This document shows, piece after piece, positions 54,020-64,000 of a stretch of DNA of 64,000 bases; position 1 is the first letter of the stretch, and each line of letters begins with the position of its first letter. The stretch lies in the NCBI GenBank assembly GCA_039707465.1, contig CM077648.1:77190119-77254118 (forward strand), written 5' to 3'. Origin of the DNA: Rhabdophis nuchalis. Its lineage: Eukaryota > Chordata > Lepidosauria > Squamata > Natricidae. The notes beneath the pieces were generated by a model. It searched no databases. It worked only from the letters and a program-made list of their open reading frames with translations, and had not been told where the DNA came from. A program made the translations under genes and the position numbers.

Positions 54020-55180
54020 ATGATAACCGCGTCTTTCCTTGTAAGGTTCATCGGAAGCACAGATTCCTTCGGCGCCCCGCCTCCCCCCAAAGAAACCAGT
54101 TGCTTTCCCCTCGGGTCGAGTGACAGTCGGCGGCGCGAGGAAAAACAACTCGCGGCGGGGCCTGCCCAGCTCCGGAGCTCAGCAGCCGGCCAGGGGCTTT
54201 CTCCAGAATCCCCGCGGCGGGGAAGGGAGGAGTGGAGCGAGCGCCTTAGAGCCAGCCCTCACACTTCAGCGGGTTGCAGGACGAGCGAGGTTTTGGCGGG
54301 CTCAGCACCGTCGGCCTCTCAAGCAAGGGGGCTGCCTGTTCTCTCAGGCCAAGAGAAACACGAGCCTCGCTCCAGTTCCCCCCAGGCATCAGCAATCGAG
54401 AAACCGCCGCGGCGCGTTCGCAGGCGAACTGAGACGAGTCTCTAACCTTCGCAGCGTACCAGCCAACTCGGAGCGCGTCCGCTCTTTCCCTCCCTCGCGG
54501 CGCCCGAAGGAGGCCAGGGAGGGAGCGAGGGAGAGAACAGGGGGGCGCTCGTACCATCTGATCCTACCTGGTTCGTTTCTCCCGAAGCCTTGAGAGTTCA
54601 AGCCTTCGCCGAACCAGCCTGACCGCGCTGCCACCCCAGAATCTAGCCACGCTTCGGGATTTCCCGCTCAGGTTGTACCCAGAACTGCCCCCCCCAGTTC
54701 CTCTCCTCCTCCCCCCGCGATCCGCTGGTCCGGAGCAAACGCCCCGCGGGCGCCCACCTCCTCTTCCCCCCCTCCCCGTGCCGCCTCCTCCTCCTCCTCC
54801 TCCTCCTCTTTTCCCTCCCTCCTTCCCCCCACTCTCCCATAGCTTTGGCGTGCTCGCTGCGTCGGGAAGGAAAGGAAAGGCGCTCCTTGCAACAATTTGG
54901 ATTTTTTTGCGTTTTGCTTTTCATTGCCCCCCCCCACCCAAAAAATCCAAAACTGTTGCAAAAGAAGCTCTGACAGCTCCGAGCCCAGCGCCATCCGTCG
55001 AGCCGCGCCGGGGATCAAACGCGGGTTTTGAAGTGTTTAAATGTATTGTTCATGCCGCCCAAGAGATGCCATCTAGGGGGCTTTTTGGATTGGGCAGGGG
55101 GCTGCCCGAGCGCGCCCCCCCAGATGTTGCGCCCGGTGCGGCCGGCACCCCCTGCACCCCCCACGCTACGCCTCTGCCCC
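54020..55180. other. CpG-rich segment inside the element
   Basis: Dense CpG and G+C, unlike all flanking DNA. Several overlapping open frames in both directions are expected from GC-rich sequence and none has recognisable domains. It resembles a gene promoter or first exon; capture of host promoter DNA by the element is possible (inference). Confidence 0.45.
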
Positions 55181-55723
55181 AGAGGCACGGAGCTCTTCCC
55201 CGCGGTGGGCGCCTCCTTCTCCGCTGGCAGATAGAGCAAGGTCGAGGGGCTTCCCCCCTTTCCCCACTTCCCGGCTGTTTCGCCGCCGCCACCGCCGCCG
55301 GTTCCAGCAGCAGCAGCAGCAGGAGGAGGAGAAGTAGGAGGAGATGACGGGCACGGAGGCACGGAGCTCTTCCCCGCGGCGGGCGCCTCCTTCTCCGCTG
55401 GCTTCTCCCCTTTCCCCACTTCCCGGCTCTTTCCAAACCTCGGGAGCTCGCCGAGGGGCGGCGGCGGCGGCGGCGGCAAAACAGCCGGGAAGTGGGGAAA
55501 GGGGAGAAGCCAGCGGAGAAGGAGGCGCCCGCCGCGGGGAAGAGCTCCGTGCCTCCGGGGCTGTCATCTCCTTCTCCTTCTCCTCCTCCTGCTGCTGCTG
55601 CTGGAACCGGCGGCGGCGGCGGCAAAACAGCCGGGAAGTGGGGAAAGGGGGGAAGCCCCTCGACCTTGCTCTATCTGCCAGCGGAGAAGGAGGCGCCCAC
55701 CGCGGGGAAGAGCTCCGTGCCTC
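55181..55723. repeat. Nested long palindrome
   Basis: The outer arms 55181-55330 and 55585-55723 and inner arms 55356-55428 and 55484-55556 are all versions of one ~75-bp unit: GAGGCACGGAGCTCTTCCCC, GGGCGCCTCCTTCTCCGCTGG, CCCCACTTCCCGGCT, and its reverse complement. The centre is near 55456. The outer arms add a GCAGCAGCAGCAGCAGGAGG block. Confidence 0.9.
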
Positions 55724-55798
55724 CGGGGCCGTCATCTCCTCCTCCTCCCCCTCCTCCTCCTCCAGCCGCCTTGCTTGCTTTCCTGCCTGCCCGCCAGA

Positions 55799-55800
55799 GA

Positions 55801-55863
<63 letters not shown>
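55799..55863. repeat. (GA)n microsatellite
   Basis: About 32 GA units with one GTGA interruption. Confidence 0.95.
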
Positions 55864-55864
<1 letters not shown>

Positions 55865-56508
55865 AGACGGCCGCGGCGCTTCGCTGAGTGAAAAAAAAGA
55901 CAGCGCAGCCACCTTGAGAACGCGGAGGACTTACGGTTCCCGGGTCCATGTACCTTATATCGGCGTATAACACGCATATCGGCGTATAACACGCATACAT
56001 CATTTGCCCCCTATTTTCAGGGGAGAAAAGTGCGTGTTATACGCCGATAAATACAGTATTTTTCGGACTGTAAGACGCACCCTTTTTCCTCTAAAAAGAG
56101 GCTGAAAATCTGGGTGCGTCTTATACATCGAATACAGCATTTTTTTGCCTCTCAAAATCCCACCCCCTTCACCAAAATGGCTGTGCATAGCCATATAGAG
56201 GCTTTCAGAGAGCTCCTGGGGGCTGCGGAGGGCAGAAATGAGCCTAAAACGGGCTGTTCCCCCCAGCCCTCAGCAGCACTCTAGAAGCCTCCATATGGTT
56301 ATGCATGCAATTTTTTTGACATAAAAATGGGCCAGTTTTTTTGCTCATTTTTGCCCCCCCCCCCCTGGAGCACTCTGCAAGTCCTCCCAAGGCTATTCAT
56401 GCCTTTTATTTGGAGAGAAAAAAACCGGGCCAAAAATGGGCCATTTTGGGGAGGTTTGCAGAGTTCAAAAAGGGTTGTTGTTTTTTTCCTTTCGGAGGGC
56501 TGTTTAGT

Positions 56509-56644
56509 TACTTGGCAACTTTAAGACTTGTGGACTTCAATTCCCAGAATTCTCCAGCCAGCATATCTTGTGGACATAGCTAGCTGGAGAATTCTGGGAA
56601 CTGAAGTCCACAAGTCTCAAAGTTGCCAATTTGGGAACCCTTGA
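56509..56644. mobile_element. Palindromic hAT MITE, left tip lost
   Basis: TTGGCAACTTTAAGACTTGT ... complementary arm ... CAATTTGGGAACCCTTG. The outer ~10 bases of the left arm are missing, so no full target duplication is visible. Confidence 0.8.
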
Positions 56645-56755
56645 GTTAGAGGGATTGTTGAGAATTACATTGATCAAGTACTGTGCCAGCAGAAACAAAG
56701 TTTTAGGTGCCACAGCGATTTCCTTCTCCAGCACATAGGTAAATACACCTGGAAA

Positions 56756-57018
56756 CATCTACCTATCTATCTACTGTATTTCTCCCCCCCCCCTCTATCT
56801 ACCTATATACCTACCTACCTTCTCTCTCTCTCCTCCTATATACCTATATAGGTATATACCTATATACCTACCTACCTTCTCTCTCTCCTCTACTGTATAT
56901 ATCTCTCTATTTTTCTCTCTCTATCCCTCCACCTACCTACATAACTAACTATTCTCTCTCCTTACCTACTGTATTTCTCTCTTTCTCTCCCTCTCTATCC
57001 CTCAATCTACCTACCTAC
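56756..57018. repeat. CTAC / TCTC compound satellite
   Basis: Same compound unit as at 1098-1470, with a local palindromic run ACCTATATAGGTATATACC. Confidence 0.85.
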
Positions 57019-57097
57019 TTTTTTAAAAAAAATTGCCTGTTCAAAACCTGGGTGCATCTTATACTCCGGTGCGTCTTATACTCCGAAAAATATGGTA

Positions 57098-58155
57098 GCT
57101 TCTTCTGTATTTAGTTCACAGTGAATTCTGATTCTGCATTTAAAAAATAATAATTACTATATTCAGAATTAGATAAATTGTACCGTATTACCTCCAATGT
57201 CCTTCTGAATTCTAGTGAAATTATTTCACATGCTCTTCCTTATATTTTCAATAGGACTCAAAGGTCCCTTCATATGAGCTGAAAAAACCTTTATTTCACT
57301 GTATTGTGTGAATGTGCTTAGCATCCTATTATCTATCAGCTTACTCAGTACATGTCCAATTTATAAATTAAATATTTTTTCTTTGTGTTCTAGTTTTGCT
57401 TAGCTTTCTTATTTTCACTGTCACAACTAAACCTCAGAGCAGAATTCCATGTTCTGATTCTGATAGAAACTGAACCACAGTAGATAAATTTCCAACAAGT
57501 CTTCTCTAGTAAAGATCATAATTATAATAGTGAAAAGTTGAATCTCCTGACACACTCCAGCTTGTCCAACTGACAGCTTTTGTACAAAGAATTTCAACCT
57601 TGGTTTTAAAAATATTGAAATAAAATCACCAGAGATATTTCTGCCAATGCCCCGATATGAAATGGGGGGGACACACCGAGATGTGAACACCCTAAGAACA
57701 CAATGGATAGCTGTGCAACTGTAAAAAGTTATACTTCATTAAGATTTCAAGAGAGGTTCTGTGTTTTTACAATGAAACCAAATCTAAATAGAAGTTAATT
57801 GAAAAAAATACAAACCCCCCCAAAACTATGCTTTAAAAATTTAAATAATATTTAGCATACATTATCTTTTCAATTTAAGATTTCAAGTTAAGAATAAGTT
57901 CACATATCATGTCAAGAGGATGGTTAAGAGGAATGAGCTGGGCTTTACGCTTGGATGCTGTTAGACAGGCTCTTGCTTCTGATGCCAACGAGGATCTCCC
58001 ATTATTATAATGTATCCTCAATTTTAAATTAGGATTACTTCCCTGGTAGACCAATATTTATCTGCCCAACACCTTTTTAATAATCCTCTAATTCAAGATT
58101 TCTTTGGGAGAGATGCAGATAGAATTTGGGTTGTAAAGAACCTTTTACTTGTACT
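57098..58155. other. AT-rich stretch, nothing recognised
   Basis: No gene or repeat assigned. Confidence 0.4.
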
Positions 58156-58532
58156 TCTATATAAATAAAAATTTAAAATAGTTTGTGCAAAATCGCTCTC
58201 AGAAAATACTGCACCGATCATCACCAAATTTTCACACAATGTTGCTAAGAAAGGGAGTAACAATCATACGTACATTGTGTGGCTGGCACACATGTGTCAT
58301 GTGCAAGCAGCACAAACGTAAAAGGTACGCACTTCTCAGGTTTTCACCTCCCTGTAGCTCCTCCCACCCGGCTGCTTCTTATGATGCTTCACGCACACAC
58401 CGCTCACATTTCCAACGGTCGTTTCCTCAGCAACCGAATAAGCCTCCAACGTTCCACACTGTATGGAGGCCTACTAGGCTCAAAACAAGGGACAGAGGAT
58501 AGCACACTCCTAGGTGGCCCATAGAGGGATAG

Positions 58533-58617
<85 letters not shown>
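58533..58617. repeat. (AAT)n microsatellite, L2 tail
   Basis: About 28 triplets joined to the L2 3' end. Confidence 0.93.
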
Positions 58618-58619
<2 letters not shown>

Positions 58620-60271
58620 TTTAATTTATAACCTGCTCTCTCTCCCCGAAGGGACTCGAGGCGGGGCACAGGGAATTTAAAATACATATAAAAATACAAA
58701 CATAGTACAATATAAAATAAAATTAAACTAACCCTGCGCTAAAATCCCATATAAAGCTAAAAATTAATCATTAAAAACCCTAAAAACAGTTGATTATCCT
58801 AGGCCGGCCAAGCAGAAAAAGTGTGTTTTTAATTTTTGACGGAAGGAGCGGAGGTCCGTAGTTGTTCTAATATCGGGGGGGAAGGTCGTTCCAGAGGGTC
58901 GGGCCCGCCACAGAGAAGGCCCTTCCCCTGGGCGTCGCCTGCTGGCACAACCTAGTGGACGGCACCCGGAGAAGTCCCTCTCTGTGCGAGGGAATCGGCC
59001 GCAGGGATGTATGGGGCAGGATGCGATCCCGCAGATAGCTAGGTCCCGTGCCATGGAGCGCTTTAAAGATGATAACTAACACCTTGAAGCACACCCAAAA
59101 GACGACAGGCAGCCAATGCAGCTCGCGCAGGAGCAGTGTTACATGGGAAAACCTAGAAGTTCCCATAACTGCCCGCGCGGCTGCATTCTGGACAAGCTGA
59201 AGCCTTCGGGTGCACCTCAAGGGGAGCCCCATGTAGAGAGCATTGCAGTAGTCCAGTCGGGATGTCACGAGGGCATGAGTGACTGTGCAGAGGGCACCCC
59301 GATCCAATAGGGGACGCAACTGGCGGGCCAGGCGGACCTGGTAAAATGCCCTCCTGGCCACGGCTGTCACTTGATCTTCCATGGACAGCCGTGCATCAAG
59401 GAGGACGCCCAAGTTGCATGCCCCATCCACAGGGGTTAGATGTTCACCCCCTATGGCCAGTGATGGAGTCAACTGGCTGTACCGGGATGCCGGAAACCAC
59501 AGCCACTCGGTCTTGGACGGGTTGAGTCCGAGTCTGTTCCTTCCCATCCAGGCCCGCACGGCTTCCAGGCACTGGCACATCACCTCTACGGCATCGTTGG
59601 GGTGGTTTGAGGTAGAAAAAGTACAGCTGCGTATCATCAGCGTAGAGGTGGTACTCTATCCCAAAACCACGGATAATCTCACCCAGCGGCTTCATATATG
59701 TGTTGAACAGGAGAGGCGAGAGGACCGACCCCTGAGGCACCCCACAAGTGAGGGGTCTCGAGGTCGACCTCTGCTCTCCTGCCAACACAAATTGCGATCG
59801 ACCGGAGAGGTAGGAGGAGAACCACCATAACACGGTGCCCCTCACCCCCAACCCCTCCAGTCGATGCAATAGGATACCATGGTCGATGGTATCAAAAGCC
59901 GCTGAGAGGTCTAATAGGACCAGGATGGAGGAACAACCCCCATCTCTGGCCCTCCAGAGATCATCCACCAACGCAACCAATGCCGTCTCGGTGCTGTGCC
60001 CGGGCCGGAAGCCAGACTGGCGCGGGTCCAGATAATCAATTTCCTCCAGATGATGGGGGAACTGTTGTGCCACCACACTCTCTACAACCTTCGCCAGAAA
60101 GTGAAGGTTGGAGACCGGACGGTAATTTACCAACAATGCTGGGTCCAGAGAGGGCTTCTTGAGGAGGGGTCTCACCACTGCCTCTTTAAGGGAGGCCGGC
60201 AAGAACCCCTCACACAAGGAAGCGTTGACCACCTCCTGGAGCCAGCCTCGTGTAACCTCCCAGGATGCCAG
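58618..60271 (-). mobile_element. L2 LINE, 5'-truncated copy with RT core
   Basis: The minus strand encodes [80 protein letters not shown] and the catalytic YADDTQLYF. One frameshift near 59600 then leads into the C-terminal half. It is ~90% like the intact L2 at 21858 by eye. The endonuclease domain is absent. It abuts the satellite at 60272. Confidence 0.92.
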
Positions 60272-60425
60272 TAGAGAGAGAGAGGGAGAAATACAGTAGG
60301 TAGGTAGGTAGATAGAGGGATAGATAAGAGAGGAAGAAATACAGTAGGTAGGTAGGTAGAGGGATAGATAGAGAGGGAGAAATACAGTAGGTAGGTAGGT
60401 AGAGGGAGAGAGGAAGTAGATAGGT
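60272..60425. repeat. GTAG / GAGA compound satellite of the Helitron
   Basis: Units of GAGAAATACAGTAGGTAGG, GTAGAGGGATAGATAGAGAG; the same array, in the same position relative to the 3' hairpin, as in the Helitron at 62041. Confidence 0.88.
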
Positions 60426-60543
60426 AGGTTGGGGGTTATACGGTGGTTGTGTGTACACGTTTGTGTGCAGGTGTACATCTACACAGATTGGTTGGCCATT
60501 TAATCAGACTGGGCCACAGCAACGCGTGGCCTCGTACAGCTAG

Positions 60544-62040
60544 TTGTTACAATAAATCCTTTTCCAAGCTTTTCTTGTAGTGTTTTCCTTGTTCATTTGT
60601 GTTCATTTTGGTATTTAGATTTTTTGGGGAGTTGAGTACATTAAGACTACATTAATGAGATTAGTGGGTTATGAAGTGGAAGAAATTGAAAGTGTCCTGT
60701 TCCCACTTCTTAGGAGGCAGAAACAGGAGTATCACATCTAACTACTACTTAGAACATTTCTTGATTTGTTGTTCTTTTTATCATATATATTCTCCTCTCC
60801 CAGCTAACAATATACATCTGTTTTTTTCTCAGAATAACAACCTCATATGAAAGCAGGTATTATTGGTTTTTAAGATGCCCCAGGACTCCTCATTGGCCAC
60901 TGCCTTGGAAACAAGACCTTTTTAAATTATGGACTCTATCTAAAGTTTCTGTCTCTCTCGAAAACAACTGTGTCTATGGTATGCTCATCTCTTAGGATTA
61001 TTTTCAATATATCTGATAATAGATGCAAAGGTGTTTTTGCAAATATTGAAGCATTTGCTTTTGTATTGTTAAAAATATCAATGTGAACATTGTTATATCC
61101 ACAGTACTCACGAGTTACAGCTGATTTTAAAATCATTTGTATGATTATCTTCCATTTTCAGTTTTAAAATTACTGAAATTTACGACTGCTATGTAAACAA
61201 TTAGAATATGTTATTGTTCCACTTTTGAAAGTGTCCTTGATATTCTGTAGGTAGCTTTGTTTCAGAGGTTAAATCTATCCATAACACATTTTTGTTTATA
61301 CAATTGGCATAGTCACTAGAGAGAAGTGAGACAATTAGGATTAGCACATGTTTTCATGTGTGCTTGGAATACAATATACATTGCACACTTATATTGATTC
61401 AATAATTTGTCCAAGTTGAAGGAATTACTTGAATTTCAAAGATTCTTTATCTAATATCACTTTGTTAGGGGTCATGTTATTAAGGTGGGAGGTATACTTA
61501 TTTTTAAAGAACATAAATCTTAGTTGTTACATAAAATGAAGATAAGATCAACAAAGCCTTCAGGGAGGTATTTGACAATTCCTACTATCTGGTTGTTGAA
61601 ACAAGCCATTTTTTAGATCTTAATCTCATCAAATCTGAAAAAAAATCCAACAAAAATATTGTGGCACTTTATTTGCTAATATACTTTTCTTTTGTACAGG
61701 CTTTAGGTTACTAAAACTGCTTTCTGGAAAAAATAATATTTTGGGGCAGTAATATAAAGAGAGATGAAAGGAAGAAATACTGGAGATGCAAATTTCCTAG
61801 AAATAATGACCATTCACAAAACAGTATAAGATACAGGCTGTGTTCAAAGGTTATCTATCTTTTTATGACAAACCATCTCTGTGTTATGAATCAGTCAATT
61901 ATGATTTGTAACCCTAACCCAATGAGCTCAAAGATGATTGATTACTAATGAAAGGCATGTAAGATGTTGCCAAATGTATGGAAGAATAAAAATAAATGAA
62001 TCAGATTTTGAAGTATTTCTAAACAATTTTATAAAGAGAA
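60544..62040. other. AT-rich stretch, nothing recognised
   Basis: No gene or repeat assigned. Confidence 0.4.
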
Positions 62041-62166
62041 CTAGCTATACCCGGCCACGCGTTGCTGTGGCCCAGTCTGGTTAAATGGCCAACCAATCTG
62101 TGTGTAGATCTACACCTGCACACATACACCCAACCACCATATAAGCCCCAACCTACCTACCTACTG

Positions 62167-62205
<39 letters not shown>

Positions 62206-63345
62206 ATCCCTCTACCTACCTACCTACTGTATTTCTTTCTTTCTCCCTCTACCTACCCTACCTATTGTATTTCCCCCTCTCTATCCCTCTACCTACCTAC
62301 CTACCTACCTACCTACCTACCTACTATATTTCTCCCTCTCTATCTATCGCCCTATCTACCTACCTGCCTACCTACTGTATTTCTCCCTCTCTGTCTATCC
62401 CTCTACCTACCTACCTACCTACCTACCTACTGTATTTCTTTCTTTTTCCCTCTATCTACCTACCTACCTACTGTATTTCCCCCCCTCTATCCCTCTACCT
62501 ACTTACCTACCTACTGTATTTCTCCCTCTCTGTCTATCCCTCTACCTACCTACCTACTGTATTTCTTTCTTTTTCCCCTCTATCTACCTACCTACTGTAT
62601 TTCCCCCCCTCTATCCCTCTACCTACCTACCTACCGTATTTCTCGCTATCTATACACCTACCTACCTACCTACCTACGGTATTTCTGCCTCTCTGTCTAT
62701 CCTTCTACTTACCTACCTATTGTATTTCTTGCTTTCTCCCTCCACCTACCTACCTACCTACCTACCTACCTACCGTATTTCTCCCTCTCTATCTATCCCC
62801 CTATCCCTCTACCTACCAACCTACTGTATTTCTCCCTCTCTGTCTATCCCTCTACCTACCTACCTACTGTATTTCTTTCTTTTCCCCCTCTATCTACCTA
62901 CCTACTGTATTTCCCCCCCTCTATCCCTCTACCTACCTACCTACCGTATTTCTCGCTATCTATACACCTACCTACCTACCTACGGTATTTCTGCCTCTCT
63001 GTCTATCCTTCTACTTACCTACCTATTGTATTTCTTGCTTTCTCCCTCCACCTACCTACCTACCTACCTACCTATCTACCGTATTTCTCCCTCTCTATCT
63101 ATCCCCCTATCCCCCTACCTGCCTACCTACTGTATTTCTCCCTCTCTGTCTATCCCTCTACCTACCTATCTACTGTATTTCTCCCTATCTATCTATTTCT
63201 CCCCCTACCTATGTACCTACCTACCTACCTGCCTACCTACCTACTATATTTCTTCCTTTCTCCCTCTACCTACTTACCTACCTACCTACCTACCTACCTA
63301 CTGTCTCTCTCTCTCTTTCTCTCTTTCTCTCTTTCTCTCTTTCTC

Positions 63346-63377
<32 letters not shown>

Positions 63378-63440
63378 TCCACCTACCTACCTACCTACCT
63401 ACCTACCTACCTACCTACCTACATACCGACCTTATTTCTG
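62041..63440 (-). mobile_element. Helitron-type element 3' part with long satellite
   Basis: Begins CTAGCTATACCCGGCCACGC, the reverse complement of the 3' hairpin and CTAG end at 60512-60543, then TTAAATGGCCAACCAATCTG matching 60491-60510. It passes into ~1.3 kb of satellite. No 5' end is seen before the CR1 at 63457, so the copy is truncated or overgrown by the satellite. Confidence 0.78.
62155..63440. repeat. Large CTAC / TCTC higher-order satellite
   Basis: Compound units of (CTAC)n, TGTATTTCTC, CCTCTCTGTCTATCCCTCTA. Sub-blocks repeat: the ~330-bp stretch from about 62540 recurs at about 62850 (CCCCCCCTCTATCCCTCTAC, TCTCGCTATCTATACACC). The long Ser/Tyr/Pro/Leu frames are artefacts. Confidence 0.93.
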
Positions 63441-63456
63441 CCTCTCTATCTATCCT

Positions 63457-64000
63457 TTGGGGGTCATCTAGTCCAACTCCCTGCTAGGCAGGAAGCCCTA
63501 TACCCATGATGGCGAACCTATGGCACGGGTGCCACAGGTGGCACACGGAACCATTTCTTAGGCCACTCGAGGCATTGCCCTATCAGCTTCAGTTTGTATG
63601 TGTGCCCTGGCCAGCTGATTTAGGCCTTCTTTTGAGGCCATTTTTTGCCTTCTGGAGGTGGGGGAAGGCTGTTTTCACCCTCCCCAGGCTCCTATAAACC
63701 ATCTGGAGCCTGGGGATGACGTAAAAAGCATTCCAAATGCAGGGGGTCTTGCACATAGCATTATGGATGTGACACACCTGTGCACATCGCCCCTGCACTC
63801 CCCCTGCTATTGGCACTTGAGCCAAAAAAGGTTAGCCATCACTGCCCTATACCATTTCAGACTAATGGCTATCCAACATCTTCTTGAAGACTTCCAGTGT
63901 TGGGGCATTCACAACTTCTGGAGGCAAGTTGTTCCACTGATTAATTGTTCTAACTGTCAGGAAATTTCTCCTCAGTTCTAAGTTGCTTCTCTCCTTGATT
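63457..64000 (-). mobile_element. CR1 LINE 3' end, split by a hAT MITE, continuing past the window
   Basis: GTCATCTAGTCCAACTCCCT, GCTAGGCAGGAAGCCCTATA, then after the hAT insertion TTTCAGACTAATGGCTATCC and onward match 31735-31920. The terminal ~20 bases of the 3' UTR and the tail are missing next to the satellite. Confidence 0.88.
63505..63844. mobile_element. hAT-type MITE inserted in CR1
   Basis: Starts CATGATGGCGAACCTATGGC and ends GGTTAGCCATCACTG. It is flanked by CCCTATACC copies (63496-63504, 63845-63853), an 8-9 bp target duplication, and cutting it out restores the CR1 sequence. Confidence 0.92.

Larger units (their letters stand above)
53580..56056. mobile_element. TA-flanked inverted-repeat element (GTATAACACGC family) with GC-rich cargo
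   Basis: Left end CCGTATTTATCGGCGTATAA, right end complement ATACGCCGATAAATACAG, flanked by TA. Both ends repeat the GGCGTATAACACGCA block. No transposase frame. The terminal design is close to the GTATAAGACGCACC family (CCGTATTT-TCGG-GTATAA) but distinct. About 2 kb of interior (54020-55920) is CpG-rich, with a nested palindrome. Confidence 0.8.
56054..57095. mobile_element. TA-flanked inverted-repeat element (GTATAAGACGCACC family)
   Basis: Left end CAGTATTTTTCGGACTGTAA, right end TATACTCCGAAAAATATGG with TA. Its first three bases are also the last three of the element at 53580. It contains a hAT MITE (56509-56644) and the CTAC/TCTC satellite (56756-57018). No transposase. Confidence 0.8.
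58156..60543 (+). mobile_element. Helitron-type element (non-autonomous), L2 inserted inside
   Basis: The 5' end TCTATATAAATAAAAATTTA is followed by GTGCAAAATCGCTCTCAG and CACCGATCATCACCAAATTT, a 5' block I know from Helitrons. The 3' end has the hairpin GGCCAC-AGCAACGC-GTGGCC (60512-60531), eight bases later CTAG (60540-60543), and a T follows, as Helitron insertion between A and T predicts on the 3' side. No Rep/helicase gene is present. The interior holds an L2 copy and the compound satellite. Confidence 0.8.

Noticed and set aside
54020..55912. Many overlapping frames of 100-250 codons on both strands
   Set aside because: GC-rich and palindromic DNA has few stop codons; no domains or conserved pattern seen.
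62062..63509. Long open frames (469 and 414 codons) rich in Ser, Tyr, Leu, Pro, Thr
   Set aside because: They are translations of a CTAC/TCTC satellite in several frames at once; no start context, domain or codon pattern.

Overview
This window is vertebrate nuclear DNA, most likely from a squamate reptile (snake or lizard). The evidence is the repeat mix: L2 and CR1 LINEs ending in microsatellite tails, L1-type fragments, a DIRS retrotransposon, a Tigger/pogo transposon, Helitrons, palindromic hAT MITEs and several families of TA-flanked inverted-repeat elements. The genus cannot be named from sequence alone. There are no bacterial-type genes, rRNAs, tRNAs or CRISPR arrays.

Layout. 1-13.1 kb: AT-rich, mostly unassigned DNA with small repeats and four candidate minus-strand exons of an unidentified host gene (3345-3476, 5761-5803, 9404-9491, 12949-13038). 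13.4-14.4 kb: an inverted-repeat element. 14.7-18.4 kb: a nearly complete Tigger transposon whose transposase has a 16-copy in-frame minisatellite and a broken C-terminus. 19.1-21.6 kb: LINE debris. 21.6-25.1 kb: an L2 LINE with an uninterrupted 1030-residue endonuclease/reverse-transcriptase frame. 25.1-31.4 kb: a DIRS element (minus strand) with inverted terminal repeats, internal complementary region, gag, RT-RNase H and tyrosine recombinase, itself hit by a small retroposon. 31.6-35.6 kb: two CR1 copies, the second split by a full-length 1.97 kb retroposon that encodes only an L1-type ORF1 protein.

36-46 kb is mostly unassigned with hAT MITEs, a tandem duplication and a CR1 fragment. 46.1-46.8 kb is a CpG island that could be a shared promoter: the minus-strand exons lie to its left, and two candidate plus-strand terminal exons (50800, 53305) lie to its right. 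46.9-47.6 kb is a hAT MITE grown into an array. 53.6-57.1 kb holds two overlapping inverted-repeat elements, the first carrying a 2 kb GC-rich cargo with a nested palindrome. 58.2-63.4 kb holds two Helitrons with a complex CTAC/TCTC satellite. A CR1 copy with a hAT insertion closes the window.

The most notable system is the ORF1-only retroposon. Three copies (10161-11094, 29433-29771, 33348-35320) share the same ORF1 C-terminus followed directly by the same kind of 3' UTR, with target duplications and no ORF2. It resembles mammalian HAL1 (half-L1) and would depend on an L1 reverse transcriptase supplied in trans. Identifications rest on motif reading by eye; no database search was run.
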